A stretch of DNA of 64,000 nt, taken from Arenimonas caeni (GTDB lineage: Bacteria > Pseudomonadota > Gammaproteobacteria > Xanthomonadales > Xanthomonadaceae). Position 1 is the first letter of the stretch, and each line of letters begins with the position of its first letter. The notes under the pieces were generated by a model. The model was not told the DNA's origin. It searched no databases and worked only from the letters and a program-made list of their open reading frames with translations. Location: contig NZ_KZ679092.1 in the NCBI RefSeq assembly GCF_003024235.1, forward strand, positions 1 through 64,000, given 5' to 3'. A program made the translations under genes and the position numbers. Of this stretch, positions 50,237 to 59,616 are shown piece after piece.

Positions 50237-50249
50237 GGGTCAGGTTCAC
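50237..50249. repeat. Remnant of the 35194-35277 palindrome family
   Basis: GGGTCAGGTTCAC matches 13 nt of the arm of the long palindrome at 35194-35277. It is followed by a run of C's rather than the rest of the arm, so it looks like a decayed half-copy located just after corA. Confidence 0.5.
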
Positions 50250-50264
50250 CCCCCCTCCTTCAGC

Positions 50265-50278
50265 TTGACGGAGGTCAA
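50265..50278 (+). promoter_or_regulatory. Anr/Dnr (FNR-type) box upstream of hemN
   Basis: TTGAC-GGAG-GTCAA is a perfect dyad and matches the TTGAC-N4-GTCAA site of Dnr/NNR/Anr proteins at all ten positions. The centre is 33 or 42 nt from the two possible hemN ATGs. That is unusually close for an activator site and would give a transcript with almost no leader. Confidence 0.7.
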
Positions 50279-50304
50279 GGCATGGATGCACCGTCGTCGG
50301 CACG

Positions 50305-51708
50305 ATGCCTGCCATGGCCGCCATTCCTCCCTTCGACGCCGACCTGCTCCGCCGGTACGACCGGCCGGGTCCGCGTTATACGTCCTACCCGACCGCCCCC
50401 CAGTTCAAGCCGGGCTTCGGGGCGGCGGATTTCGCACGCGCCGCCCGCCTGAGCAACGACGACCCGATCCCGCGCCGGCTGTCGCTGTACGCGCACGTGC
50501 CGTTCTGCTTCAGCCCCTGCTTCTACTGCGGCTGCAACCGCATCATCACCCGCGACAAGTCGCGCGCCGGCACCTACCTTTCGCGCCTGGTGCGCGAGGT
50601 GGCCATGCTCGGCCCGCTGTTCGACCGCGACCGCGAGGTGCTGCAGATCCACCTGGGCGGCGGCACGCCGAATTTCTTCAACGCCTCGCAGATCGCCGAA
50701 CTGCTCGAGAGCTTCAACACCCATTTCCGCTTCAGCCAGTCGCCCACCCGCGACTTCTCGATCGAGCTCGACCCGCGCTTCGTCGAGGGCGGCGACATCG
50801 AGGCCCTGGCCTTCATGGGCTTCAACCGCGCCAGCCTGGGCGTGCAGGACTTCGACCCGGCCGTGCAGGCCGCGGTCAACCGCATCCAGTCGGTGGAGGA
50901 GACCCAGGCGGTGATCGACGCCTGCCGCCGCCACGGCTTCCGCTCGGTGAACGTGGACCTGATCTACGGACTGCCGCTGCAGACCCGCGCCGGCTTCGGC
51001 AAGACCCTCGACACCGTCATCGCCACGCGGCCGGACCGCCTGGCCGTGTACAGCTATGCGCACATGCCGCAGCTGTTCCGCCCGCAGAAGCAGATCGACG
51101 AGTCCCAGCTGCCCAGCGCCGAGGACAAGCTGGGCCTGCTGCAGCTGGCCATCGAGAAGCTCTCGGCAGCCGGCTACCGCTACATCGGCATGGACCACTT
51201 CGCCCTGCCCGGCGACGACCTGTCCATCGCCCAGGAGAAGGGCGGCCTGCACCGCAACTTCATGGGCTACACCACCCACGCCGACTGCGACCTGGTCGGC
51301 ATGGGCGTGAGCGCCATCAGCCACGTGGGCGACACCTACAGCCAGAATCCCCGCGACCTGCCCAGCTGGGAGATCGCCATCGACAACGGCCACCTGCCCA
51401 CCTGGCGCGGCATGCAGCTCGATGCCGACGACAACCTGCGGGCCGACCTGATCCAGCAGCTGATGTGCCAGGGCGAGGTGGACATCCCCGAGCTCGAGGA
51501 GCGCCACGAGATCAATTTCGGGGTCTATTTCGCCGAGGACCTGGCCCGCCTGGTGCCCCTGCAGGCCGACGGCCTGGTCGAGGTTTCGCCCACCCGCATC
51601 ACGGCGACCTCGCGCGGACGCCTGCTGCTGCGTATCATCGCCGCATGCTTCGACCGCTACCTGTACCAGCCCCAGGCCGAGCCCGCGCGGTTCTCCAAGG
51701 CAATCTGA
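50305..51708 (+). CDS. hemN: Oxygen-independent coproporphyrinogen III oxidase
   Basis: 467 residues. Radical SAM cluster C68-xxx-C72-xx-C75 followed by C77 (VPFCFSPCFYCGCN), the N-terminal RYDRPGPRYTSYPTA and the SAM-binding LGGGTPNF. It makes protoporphyrinogen IX without oxygen. The start is 50305 or, three codons in, 50314; no ribosome site is visible for either. An FNR-type box precedes it, and the anr gene follows by 19 nt. Confidence 0.95.
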   Translation: MPAMAAIPPFDADLLRRYDRPGPRYTSYPTAPQFKPGFGAADFARAARLSNDDPIPRRLSLYAHVPFCFSPCFYCGCNRIITRDKSRAGTYLSRLVREVAMLGPLFDRDREVLQIHLGGGTPNFFNASQIAELLESFNTHFRFSQSPTRDFSIELDPRFVEGGDIEALAFMGFNRASLGVQDFDPAVQAAVNRIQSVEETQAVIDACRRHGFRSVNVDLIYGLPLQTRAGFGKTLDTVIATRPDRLAVYSYAHMPQLFRPQKQIDESQLPSAEDKLGLLQLAIEKLSAAGYRYIGMDHFALPGDDLSIAQEKGGLHRNFMGYTTHADCDLVGMGVSAISHVGDTYSQNPRDLPSWEIAIDNGHLPTWRGMQLDADDNLRADLIQQLMCQGEVDIPELEERHEINFGVYFAEDLARLVPLQADGLVEVSPTRITATSRGRLLLRIIAACFDRYLYQPQAEPARFSKAI

Positions 51709-51727
51709 ACCCGTCGGGGACCCCTGC

Positions 51728-52477
51728 GTGAGCCCGACGGCGCGCCGGCCCCGGCACAATCCCATTGCCGACGATGGCGACGAGCTGCGCTTCTGCAGCA
51801 CCTGCGCCTTCTCGGATGCCTGCCTGTCCCAGGGCTACAGCAAGTCGGACCTGATGGACCTGCACGTGCTGGTCGAGCACGTCGGGCCCTACCACGAGGG
51901 CGACCACATCTTCCGCGAGGGCGACGAGTTCAACGCCATCGCGGCGGTGCGCGCCGGCACGGTCAAGACCTACGTGCTCGATGCCTCCGGCCAGGAGCAG
52001 GTGCTGGGTTTCCACCTCCCGGGCGAGATCATCGGCCTCAACGCCATTTCCGAGGCCCGCTACCCCTGCAATGCGGTGGCGCTCGACACGGTGATGCTGT
52101 GCCGCTTCTCGTTCCCGAAGATGGCCCTGCTGGCCACCCGCATGCCCGGGCTGCAGGCGCAGCTGTTCCGGCTGCTGAGCCAGGACATCGGCAAGGCCGC
52201 CCTGCTCGCCGGCGACTACAGCGCCGACCAGCGCATGGCCGCCTTCCTGGTGGCGCTGTCCCGGCGCTTCGCCCAGCGCGGCTTCTCGGCCACGCGCCTG
52301 CACCTGACCATGACCCGCACCGACATCGCCAACTACCTGCGCCTGGCGCCGGAGACGGTGAGCCGCGTGCTGCGCCGCCTGCAGGAGGACGGGCTGGTGA
52401 AGGTGGAGCGGCGCGAACTGGAGATCAGCAACCCGGCCGGGCTCGAGGACCTCGCCCGCGCCGTGCTGCGCAGCTGA
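51728..52477 (+). CDS. anr: FNR/Anr-type oxygen-sensing regulator
   Basis: 249 residues from a GTG. The [4Fe-4S] ligands are C23, C26, C32 (RFCSTCAFSDACLSQG) and C114 (YPCNA), matching the FNR spacing. The CRP-like sensor domain and a C-terminal HTH (TDIANYLRLAPETVSRVLRR) follow; E209, S212 and R213 coincide with the DNA-reading residues of FNR, so it should bind TTGA half-sites. Four such sites lie within 12 kb. It is likely co-transcribed with hemN and positively autoregulated through that promoter. Confidence 0.93.
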   Translation: MSPTARRPRHNPIADDGDELRFCSTCAFSDACLSQGYSKSDLMDLHVLVEHVGPYHEGDHIFREGDEFNAIAAVRAGTVKTYVLDASGQEQVLGFHLPGEIIGLNAISEARYPCNAVALDTVMLCRFSFPKMALLATRMPGLQAQLFRLLSQDIGKAALLAGDYSADQRMAAFLVALSRRFAQRGFSATRLHLTMTRTDIANYLRLAPETVSRVLRRLQEDGLVKVERRELEISNPAGLEDLARAVLRS

Positions 52478-52502
52478 CTGCCCCCCCGGCAAGAGATTCG
52501 CG

Positions 52503-52522
52503 CCTGTAGGCGCTCCTACAGG
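52503..52522. repeat. GTAG-type REP palindrome copy 2 (shortened)
   Basis: CCTGTAGG-CGCT-CCTACAGG is an 8-bp perfect inverted repeat that carries GTAG and GCGCTCCTAC as in the other two copies but lacks their middle part. It lies between anr and the norB promoter and could form a hairpin at the end of the anr transcript. Confidence 0.65.
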
Positions 52523-52530
52523 GCGGTGGC

Positions 52531-52544
52531 TTGATCTGGGTCAG
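52531..52544 (+). promoter_or_regulatory. Anr/Dnr (FNR-type) box upstream of norB
   Basis: TTGAT-CTGG-GTCAG matches TTGAT/C-N4-G/ATCAA at nine of ten positions. The centre is 61 nt before the norB ATG, consistent with activation from -41.5 and a 20-nt leader containing the AGGAGAG ribosome site. Confidence 0.65.
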
Positions 52545-52598
52545 TGACCGGGTTGGCGCGTGAAACGAGCATGGCGGCGTCCTGTCAGGAGAGCCGTC

Positions 52599-54878
52599 AT
52601 GAGCAGCACCAAGAAACTGTGGTTGGGCCTAGCCGCCCTGCTTGCGGTTTCGTTCGCCGCCCTGTTGTGGGTAGGCAGCGAAATCCACCGCGTCATGCCA
52701 CCGATACCCGAGAAGGTGGTCACCGAATCGGGCCAGGTGGTCTTCACCAAGGATGATATCCAGACCGGCCGCGTGGTCTGGCAATCGATCGGCGGCCAGC
52801 AGCTGGGCTCGATCTGGGGCCACGGCGGCTACGTCGCCCCGGACTGGACCGCCGACTGGCTGCACCGCGAGGCGATGGCCATCCTCGATGGCTGGGCCCG
52901 CAGCGACTATTCCGCGCCCGACTACGCCTCCCTGGGCAAGGCCGAGCAGGCCGCGCTCGAGATCCGCCTGCAGGAGATGATGCGGGCGAACACCTTCAAC
53001 GAGGCCGCCGGCACCATCACCATCGACGACGACCGGCTGCTGGCGATCAACAACGTCTCGGCGCACTACCAGAGCCTGTTCAGCAACGACCCGGCCACCA
53101 AGTCGCTGCGCGAAGCGTATGCGATGAAGGACGCCACGGTCGCCGACGCCGACCACCGCCGGATGATGACCGCGTTCTACTGGTGGACCGCCTGGACGGC
53201 CGTCACCGAGCGCCCGGGCAAGGAAATCACCTACACCAACAACTGGCCCTACGACCCCGTGGTCGGCAACGAGCCGCCGTCGAACCTGTTCATGTGGACG
53301 GTGTTCAGCGTGCTGTTCCTGATCGCCGGCATTTCGCTGCTGGGCTGGCACTACGCGGTCAACCACGAGCGCGACGAAGACCCGAAGCTGCCGCTGACGG
53401 ACCCGCTGGCGCAGGTGAAGGTGACGCCTTCGATGAAGGCCACCGCCAAGTACTTCTGGATCGTGATCGCCCTGTTCCTCACCCAGATCCTGCTGGGCGC
53501 GATGACCGCGCACTACCAGGTCGAGGGCCAGGACTTCTACGGCTTCGCGCTCTCGGAAATCCTGCCCTACTCGCTCACCCGCACCTGGCACACGCAGCTG
53601 GCGGTGCTGTGGATCGCCACGGCCTGGCTGGGCATGGGCCTTTACATCGGCCCCGCGATCTCCGGGCATGAACCCAAGTACCAGGCGCTGGGCGTGAACG
53701 TGCTCTGGGTCTGCCTGATCATCATCGTGGTCGGCTCCTTCGCCGGCCAGTGGTTCGCGGTGATGCAGAAGCTGGGCCTGGAGAACAACTTCTGGTTCGG
53801 CCACCAGGGCTGGGAGTACGTGGACCTCGGCCGCTTCTGGCAGTGGTTCCTGTTCCTGGGCCTGGGCATCTGGCTGGTGCTGGTCGGCCGCTGCCTGGTG
53901 CCGGCGATCCGTGCCGGCGGCGAGTCCAAGTCCATCACCACCCTGCTCTTCCTCTCGACCGTCGCCATCGGCCTGTTCTACGGCGCCGGCCTGCTCTGGA
54001 ACGAGCACACGCACCTGTCGATGGTCGAGTACTGGCGCTGGTGGGTGGTGCACCTGTGGGTCGAGGGCTTCTTCGAGGTCTTCGCCACCGCCGTCATCGC
54101 CTTCCTGTTCACCAAGCTGGGCCTGATCAAGACGAATACGGCGACGGTCGCCGTGCTGTTCGCCACCATCGTCTTCATGGCCGGCGGCGTGCTCGGCACC
54201 CTGCACCACCTGTACTTCACCGGCACCCCGACCGCGGTGATCGCGCTGGGCGCCTCGTTCTCCGCCCTGGAAGTGGTGCCGCTGGCCTATGTCGGCTTCG
54301 AGGCCTACCACACCTACAAGCTGGGCAAGGCGACGCCGTGGATGCAGCGCTACAAGTGGCCGATCCTGTTCTTCACCGCCGTGGCCTTCTGGAACCTCGT
54401 CGGTGCAGGCCTGTTCGGCTTCCTGATCAACCCGCCGCTGCCGCTGTACTACATGCAGGGTCTGAACCTGACCCCGCTGCATGGCCACACCGCCCTGTTC
54501 GGCGTCTACGGCATGCTCGGCATCGGCCTGATGCTGTTCTGCCTGCGCGGCATGAAGCCGAACGCGATCTGGCCGGAAGCCCCGCTGCGCACCGCCTTCT
54601 GGGCGCTGAACATCGGCCTGGCCGGCATGGCGCTGTTCACCCTGCTGCCGCTGGGCATCATGCAGCTGGTGGCCGCCATCGAGAACGGCTACTGGTACGC
54701 CCGCTCGGCCGAGTTCATGCAGCAGCCGATCGTGGACATGCTGGTGTGGATGCGCGTGCCCGGCGACACGATCTTCAGCGTCGGCGCCCTGGCCCTGGCC
54801 TGGTTCGTGCTGCGCCTGTGGATCGCGCCGCGCACCCAGCCGGCCAAGGTCGAAGGCGCCACCGAGAGTGCCCGCTGA
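52599..54878 (+). CDS. norB: Quinol-dependent nitric oxide reductase (qNor)
   Basis: 759 residues with about 14 membrane helices. The N-terminal periplasmic extension (about 35-240) is the NorC-like part fused in qNor and lacks a CxxCH haem c site, which separates it from cNor. The haem-copper-oxidase-like core carries the histidine and glutamate ligands in WHTQLAVLWIATAW, WNEHTHLSMVEYWRWWVVHL and GTLHHLYFTG. It reduces two NO to N2O with ubiquinol. The start ATG 52599 has AGGAGAG upstream. Monocistronic, with a terminator after it. Confidence 0.95.
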   Translation: MSSTKKLWLGLAALLAVSFAALLWVGSEIHRVMPPIPEKVVTESGQVVFTKDDIQTGRVVWQSIGGQQLGSIWGHGGYVAPDWTADWLHREAMAILDGWARSDYSAPDYASLGKAEQAALEIRLQEMMRANTFNEAAGTITIDDDRLLAINNVSAHYQSLFSNDPATKSLREAYAMKDATVADADHRRMMTAFYWWTAWTAVTERPGKEITYTNNWPYDPVVGNEPPSNLFMWTVFSVLFLIAGISLLGWHYAVNHERDEDPKLPLTDPLAQVKVTPSMKATAKYFWIVIALFLTQILLGAMTAHYQVEGQDFYGFALSEILPYSLTRTWHTQLAVLWIATAWLGMGLYIGPAISGHEPKYQALGVNVLWVCLIIIVVGSFAGQWFAVMQKLGLENNFWFGHQGWEYVDLGRFWQWFLFLGLGIWLVLVGRCLVPAIRAGGESKSITTLLFLSTVAIGLFYGAGLLWNEHTHLSMVEYWRWWVVHLWVEGFFEVFATAVIAFLFTKLGLIKTNTATVAVLFATIVFMAGGVLGTLHHLYFTGTPTAVIALGASFSALEVVPLAYVGFEAYHTYKLGKATPWMQRYKWPILFFTAVAFWNLVGAGLFGFLINPPLPLYYMQGLNLTPLHGHTALFGVYGMLGIGLMLFCLRGMKPNAIWPEAPLRTAFWALNIGLAGMALFTLLPLGIMQLVAAIENGYWYARSAEFMQQPIVDMLVWMRVPGDTIFSVGALALAWFVLRLWIAPRTQPAKVEGATESAR

Positions 54879-54909
54879 GCCAAGGATCCTCCGAAGCGTG
54901 ATCGTGATT

Positions 54910-54936
54910 GGGGCCACTTCGGTGGCCCCTCTTTTT
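54910..54936 (+). terminator. Terminator after norB
   Basis: GGGGCCAC-TTCG-GTGGCCCC forms an 8-bp stem with a stable tetraloop, followed by TCTTTTT. It separates norB from the nnrS operon. Confidence 0.9.
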
Positions 54937-54952
54937 GGCGATGCCGTTGCGA

Positions 54953-54966
54953 ATGACTTGCGTCAA
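54953..54966 (+). promoter_or_regulatory. Anr/Dnr (FNR-type) box upstream of nnrS
   Basis: ATGAC-TTGC-GTCAA matches TTGAC-N4-GTCAA in nine of ten positions. The centre is 62 nt before the nnrS ATG, a suitable distance for an activator. Confidence 0.65.
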
Positions 54967-55021
54967 GGCGCCCGTGACCCGCGGACGCGAAAGTGGCGGC
55001 ACGAAACATGGAGCCAACCAC

Positions 55022-56227
55022 ATGGCCGCCACCCCCTTCCCCGCCAGCCTGCCGCTTGCCGCCGCGCCCCACCGGCTGCTGTTTTTCATCGGCGCCGCCA
55101 ACGTGCTCGCCGCCATGGCCTGGTGGAGCGGATGGCTGGCCGGCATGGCGCCCGCCACTCCCGTGCCCGGCGGCTGGATGCATGCCTTCGTGATGCAGTA
55201 CCAGGTGCTGCCGACCTTCATCTTCGGCTTCCTGCTCACCGTCTTCCCGCGCTGGATGGGCCAGCTCGAAGCCAGCCGCTGGCACTACCTGCCGGTCGGC
55301 CTGGGGCTGGTGGTGGGGCAGGCGCTCACGCTGGCGTCGCTCGTCACCGGGTCGGCCCTGCTGCTGCACATCGGCATGGTGAACACCGTGGCCGGCTGGG
55401 TCGCCGCCATGGCCGTGCTGGCGGGCTGGCTGGCGCGCGACCGCAGCGGCAACTGGCACGCCATTTCCTGCTTCGCCGGCCTGCTGATGGGCCTGGCCGG
55501 GCTGCTGGCCTTCGCCATCTACCTGCATGCGCCAGGCGAGCCGCGCCTGGCCTTCGCCATGCTCAAGATCGGCACCTTCGGCCTGCTGGTGCCCGTCTAT
55601 TCGACGGTGGCGCACCGCATGTTCCCCTTCTTCGCCGGCAACGTCGTGCCGGGCTACCAGCCCTGGCGCCCGATGTGGCTGCTGGCGGCCTGCTGGCCGC
55701 TGTGGCTGGGCCATCTCGCGCTCGAGCTGGCGCACCTCTACCACTGGCTGTGGCTGGTGGACCTGCCCCTGCTGGGCCTGCACGGCCTGATGCTGTGGCG
55801 CTGGTGGCCGCGCGGCAAGGCGCCGGCGTTGCTGCGGGTGCTGTTCGTCGGCTATGCCTGGCTGCCGGTCGCGCTGGCGCTGTACGCGGCGCAGAGCCTG
55901 TGGTTCCTGGGTACCGGCGAGTTCACGCTGGGCCGCGGCCCGGTGCACGCGATCGCCGTCGGCTTCTTCGGCAGCCTGCTGGTGGCCATGGTGACCCGCG
56001 TCACCCAGGGCCATTCGGGCCGGCCGCTGGTGCTGGGCCGCATCCCGGCCATCGCCTTCGTCGGCATGCAGCTCGTGGCGGCGGTGCGCGTGGGCTCGGA
56101 GCTGGCCGCCAACCCGGCGCCGTGGTTCCTGGCCGCCGCCGTGGGCTGGGTCGTCGTCTTCCTGCCCTGGGTGCTTCGTTCGCTCTGGATCTATGCCACG
56201 CCGCGCGCCGACGGGCGCCCCGGCTGA
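55022..56227 (+). CDS. nnrS: NnrS family haem/copper membrane protein
   Basis: 401 residues with about 12 membrane helices. The NnrS features are a start rich in aromatic helices (HRLLFFIGAANVLAAMAWW), GFLLTVFPRWMG, the histidine in VAHRMFPFFAGNVVPG and AVGFFGSLLVAMVTRVTQGHSGR. NnrS proteins bind haem and copper and protect against NO stress; they are controlled by NO-sensing FNR relatives. The ATG at 55022 is taken as start. First gene of a five-gene operon. Confidence 0.92.
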   Translation: MAATPFPASLPLAAAPHRLLFFIGAANVLAAMAWWSGWLAGMAPATPVPGGWMHAFVMQYQVLPTFIFGFLLTVFPRWMGQLEASRWHYLPVGLGLVVGQALTLASLVTGSALLLHIGMVNTVAGWVAAMAVLAGWLARDRSGNWHAISCFAGLLMGLAGLLAFAIYLHAPGEPRLAFAMLKIGTFGLLVPVYSTVAHRMFPFFAGNVVPGYQPWRPMWLLAACWPLWLGHLALELAHLYHWLWLVDLPLLGLHGLMLWRWWPRGKAPALLRVLFVGYAWLPVALALYAAQSLWFLGTGEFTLGRGPVHAIAVGFFGSLLVAMVTRVTQGHSGRPLVLGRIPAIAFVGMQLVAAVRVGSELAANPAPWFLAAAVGWVVVFLPWVLRSLWIYATPRADGRPG

Positions 56228-56237
56228 GGACCCTTCG

Positions 56238-56639
56238 ATGCTCGAGTTCTACTTCCAGATCAAGATGGTGCACATCGCCTCGGTGCTCGCCAGCGGCGGC
56301 CTGTTCGCCGTGCGCGGTGCCCTGGTGCTGGCCGGCGTGCGCTGGGCCAACCACGCCCTGCTGCGCTACACCAGCTACACCATCGACACCGTGCTGCTGA
56401 CCGCGGCGCTGATGCTGCTCACCGCGCTCAAGCTCAACCCCTTCGTCGTGCCCTGGCTGAGCGTGAAACTGGCCCTGCTGGTGGTGTACGTGGTGCTGGG
56501 AAGCCTGGCCCTCAAGCGCGCCCGTAGCCGCAAGGCCCGCGCCCTGTTCTACGCGGCGGCGCTGGCCACCTTCGCCTTCATGTACTTCGTGGCGCGCACG
56601 CACCACCCGCTGGGCATCCTGCAGGGGCTGGCGGCATGA
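56238..56639 (+). CDS. SirB2-like membrane protein
   Basis: 133 residues with four hydrophobic helices and the SirB2-family pattern KMVHIASVLASGGLFAVRGA, then DTVLLTAALMLL and ARTHHPLG at the end. The conserved histidines could bind a metal or haem. SirB2 proteins occur next to NnrS in several denitrifiers but have no proven role. 10 nt after nnrS and overlapping the next gene by ATGA. Confidence 0.8.
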   Translation: MLEFYFQIKMVHIASVLASGGLFAVRGALVLAGVRWANHALLRYTSYTIDTVLLTAALMLLTALKLNPFVVPWLSVKLALLVVYVVLGSLALKRARSRKARALFYAAALATFAFMYFVARTHHPLGILQGLAA

Positions 56640-58561
56640 CCTCGCCGGCGATCCAGCCCTGCTTCCTCGGCCCCTACGGCGAGAACGACGCACTGCTCGA
56701 GAAACTGGTGGTCGAGTTCCTGCGCGACCACGTGTACTGGCGCCGCAACTTCCACCCCGAGGATCCGCCGGCCATCCCCACCGGCGCCGCCGGCGAGCCG
56801 GCCTTCCGTGAGTTCGAGGCGCGCATGCGCCGCGAACTGCATGCGCTCTCTGCTTCGCTCAAGCGCTCGGTACCGTTCCACAGCCCGCGCTACATCGGCC
56901 ATATGGTCTCCGACCTGCTGCTGCCGGGCCTGGCCGCTCAGTTCCTCACCCTGCCCTACAACCCCAACAACGTCAGCATCGACGCCGCGCCGGTGACGAT
57001 CGACCTGGAGCTGAAGGTGGGCCTGCAGCTGGCGCGCCTGTTCGGCTACGTCGACGACCCGTCGCGCGCCGACTGCGCCTTCGGCCACCTCACCTCCGGC
57101 GGCACGCTGGCCAATTTCCAGTCCCTGCGCCTGGCGCTGGCCACCAAGGCCTTCCCGGTGGCGCTGCGGGCGGTCGCGCCGCCGCTGGTGCCGCTGCCCG
57201 AGGACGACTGGTCGGCCTTCAACCTCGCGCCCTCGGCGGCGGTGGCCCTGCTCTCGGCCTGGAATGGCTTCCTCGCCGCCTGCTCGCCGAAGGAACGGCG
57301 CCTGTGGCGGCAGCGACTGTCCGCCGAAAGGCTCGAGACCCTGGGCCTGGCGGGTTTCCTGGCGAAGCATCCGGAACTGTCGACGCCGCGCGTGCTGGCG
57401 CCCGTCACCGCGCACTACTCCTGGTCCAAGGGCATGAAGCTCATGGGTCTGGGCCGCGCCCAGCTCGAGCTCGTGCCCGAACGCGGCATGCGCACCAACC
57501 CCGACGCCCTCGAGGACATGCTCGGGCGCTGCCACCGCGAACGCCAGCCCGTACTGATGGTGGTGGGCGTGATGGGCAGCACCGAGTTCGGCACCATCGA
57601 CCCGCTCGACGCCCTGGTCGCCGCCCGTGACCGCTGGGCTGCGGCGGGCCTGGGCTTCTGCGTGCACGTGGACGCTGCCTGGGGCGGCTACCTGACCACC
57701 CTGTTCCGGGAGGCCGACGGCCGCCTGCGGCCCCTGGCCGACATGCGCGAGGAATTCCGCGACTTCCCCGCGCCCGAGGTGCACGCAGCGGTCGCGGCGC
57801 TGGGCCGTGCCGACTCGATCACGGTCGACCCGCACAAGCTCGGTTACATCCCGTACGGCGCCGGCGCCTTCCTGTGCCGCGACCAGCGCGCCATGCAGCT
57901 TCTGGCCGAGGACGCCGACTACGTCTTCAGCCCCGGCGACGACGGCGACTTCTTCCAGCGCTTCCGCCAGCTCGGGCGCTTCATCCCCGAAGGCTCCAAG
58001 CCCGGCGCGGCCGCGGCGGCGGTGTACGTCACCCACAAGGTGCTGCCGCTGGACCACGAGCACTTCGGCGCGCTGCCCCGCGAGTCGATCCTGGCCACCG
58101 AGGCCTTCCGCACCGCCGCCACCCGCTTCGCCGCGCGGCTCGAGGGGCGGCTGGCCTGCCGCATCCCCTTCGAGCCCGACTCGAACCTGATCTGCCTGGC
58201 GCTCAACCCGGCCGGCAACCGCGACGTGGCCACCATGAACCGCTTCGTGCGCGAACTGCACCGCGGCCTGAGCTTCGACCCGCGCCAGCCCCTGCAGTCA
58301 CGCGAGTTCTTCGGCTCCATGACCACGCTGCGGCCGGAAGTGCTGGGGCCGGAGGAAACCGACCGCGTGCTCGCCTCGCTGGGCCTGGACCCGGCCACGC
58401 TCGACGCCGGCGGCGAGGACGACGACCGCCTGGTGATCCTGCGCCACACCCTGATGAATCCTTTCCTGCTCGACACCGGCAACGGCATCAGCTACCTGGA
58501 AATGTACTTCGACTACCTCGAGCGCCAGGCCATGCGCCTGGTCGGCGGGGCGGCCGCATGA
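56636..58561 (+). CDS. Group II PLP-dependent decarboxylase
   Basis: 641 residues, longer than the usual 470-550. The PLP lysine is K401 in SITVDPHKLGYIPYG, with the preceding HVDAAWGGYL (Asp binding the pyridine nitrogen) and HLTSGGTLANFQ. The C-terminal region is extended. The glutamate/aromatic-amino-acid/cysteine-sulfinate decarboxylase family fits but the substrate cannot be told. It is embedded in an NO/anaerobic operon, overlapping its neighbours by ATGA, so an anaerobic role in acid-amine metabolism is possible but unproved. Confidence 0.82.
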   Translation: MTSPAIQPCFLGPYGENDALLEKLVVEFLRDHVYWRRNFHPEDPPAIPTGAAGEPAFREFEARMRRELHALSASLKRSVPFHSPRYIGHMVSDLLLPGLAAQFLTLPYNPNNVSIDAAPVTIDLELKVGLQLARLFGYVDDPSRADCAFGHLTSGGTLANFQSLRLALATKAFPVALRAVAPPLVPLPEDDWSAFNLAPSAAVALLSAWNGFLAACSPKERRLWRQRLSAERLETLGLAGFLAKHPELSTPRVLAPVTAHYSWSKGMKLMGLGRAQLELVPERGMRTNPDALEDMLGRCHRERQPVLMVVGVMGSTEFGTIDPLDALVAARDRWAAAGLGFCVHVDAAWGGYLTTLFREADGRLRPLADMREEFRDFPAPEVHAAVAALGRADSITVDPHKLGYIPYGAGAFLCRDQRAMQLLAEDADYVFSPGDDGDFFQRFRQLGRFIPEGSKPGAAAAAVYVTHKVLPLDHEHFGALPRESILATEAFRTAATRFAARLEGRLACRIPFEPDSNLICLALNPAGNRDVATMNRFVRELHRGLSFDPRQPLQSREFFGSMTTLRPEVLGPEETDRVLASLGLDPATLDAGGEDDDRLVILRHTLMNPFLLDTGNGISYLEMYFDYLERQAMRLVGGAAA

Positions 58562-59616
58562 GCGGCGGCCGCGCCTGGCTCAAGCAGGCCCTGGCCAGCC
58601 TGGCCCAGGAAGCCGCGCGTTCGGCCGACACCCACCTGCTGCGCCTGGACCTGCCGGCCTTCCCGGGCATCCGCTTCTACCTCAAGGACGAGGCCGCGCA
58701 CCCGACCGGCAGCCTCAAGCACCGGCTGGCGCGCTCGCTCTACCTCTACGCGCTGTGCAATGGCCGCCTGCACGAAGGCCAGGGCGCGATCGACGCCTCC
58801 TCGGGCAGCACCGCCATCTCCGAGGCCTGGTTCGCCCGCCTGCTGGGCCTGCGTTTCGTGGCGGTGATGCCCGACTGCACGGCCCCGGCCAAGGTGCGGC
58901 TGATCCGCGCACTCGGCGCCGAGGCCACGCTGGTGCCGGCCGGCGTGGACACCAGCGCCGTCGCGCGCGAACACGCCGCCGCCAACGGCCTGTGCTACCT
59001 CGACCAGTTCGGCCTGGCCGAACGCGCCACCGACTGGCGCGGCAACAACAACATCGCCGAGTCGATCCTCGAGCAGATGGCGCGCGAGGACCATCCCGAA
59101 CCCGCCTGGGTGGTCTGCGGCGCCGGCACCGGCGGCACCTCGGCCACCCTGGGCCGCTACCTGCGCTACCGCCGGCTCGACACCCGCGTCTGCGTCGCCG
59201 AGCCCGACGGCGGCGCCTTCGCCGTTGGCTGGCGGACCCGTGATGCAGACGCGAAGGCGACCCGCGGCACGCTGGTCGAAGGCATCGGCCGCCCGCGCGC
59301 CGAACCCGGATTCCTCTACGACGTGGTCGACGCGGTGGAGGAAGTGGACGACGCCGATTCGGTGGCCGCCTGCTGGTGGCTCGAGGAGGCGCTTGGCCGC
59401 CGCTACGGCGGCAGTTCAGGCACCAACTTCATCGCCTGCCTGCGCCTGGCGACGGCCATGCGCGAACGCGGCGAACGCGGCGCCATCGTCAGCCTGCTCT
59501 GCGACCGCGGCGAGCGTTACGCCGAGAGCCTGTTCAACCACGACTGGCTGCTGCGGCGCGGGATCGACATCGACGCCGCCAGCCGGCGGCTCGGCCAGGC
59601 CCTGGCCGCGGCATGA
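58558..59616 (+). CDS. Cysteine synthase-like PLP enzyme (Cds1 type)
   Basis: 352 residues of the beta-family of PLP enzymes. The Schiff-base lysine is K54 in PTGSLKHRLARSL; the phosphate loop is GAGTGGTSATLGR; DASSGSTAISEAWF is the substrate loop. Members called Cds1 are L-cysteine desulfhydrases that release sulfide; ordinary cysteine synthases have a different SSGNTG loop. The stop overlaps ubiD and its start overlaps the decarboxylase gene. The assignment to desulfhydrase is by resemblance only. Confidence 0.78.
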   Translation: MSGGRAWLKQALASLAQEAARSADTHLLRLDLPAFPGIRFYLKDEAAHPTGSLKHRLARSLYLYALCNGRLHEGQGAIDASSGSTAISEAWFARLLGLRFVAVMPDCTAPAKVRLIRALGAEATLVPAGVDTSAVAREHAAANGLCYLDQFGLAERATDWRGNNNIAESILEQMAREDHPEPAWVVCGAGTGGTSATLGRYLRYRRLDTRVCVAEPDGGAFAVGWRTRDADAKATRGTLVEGIGRPRAEPGFLYDVVDAVEEVDDADSVAACWWLEEALGRRYGGSSGTNFIACLRLATAMRERGERGAIVSLLCDRGERYAESLFNHDWLLRRGIDIDAASRRLGQALAAA

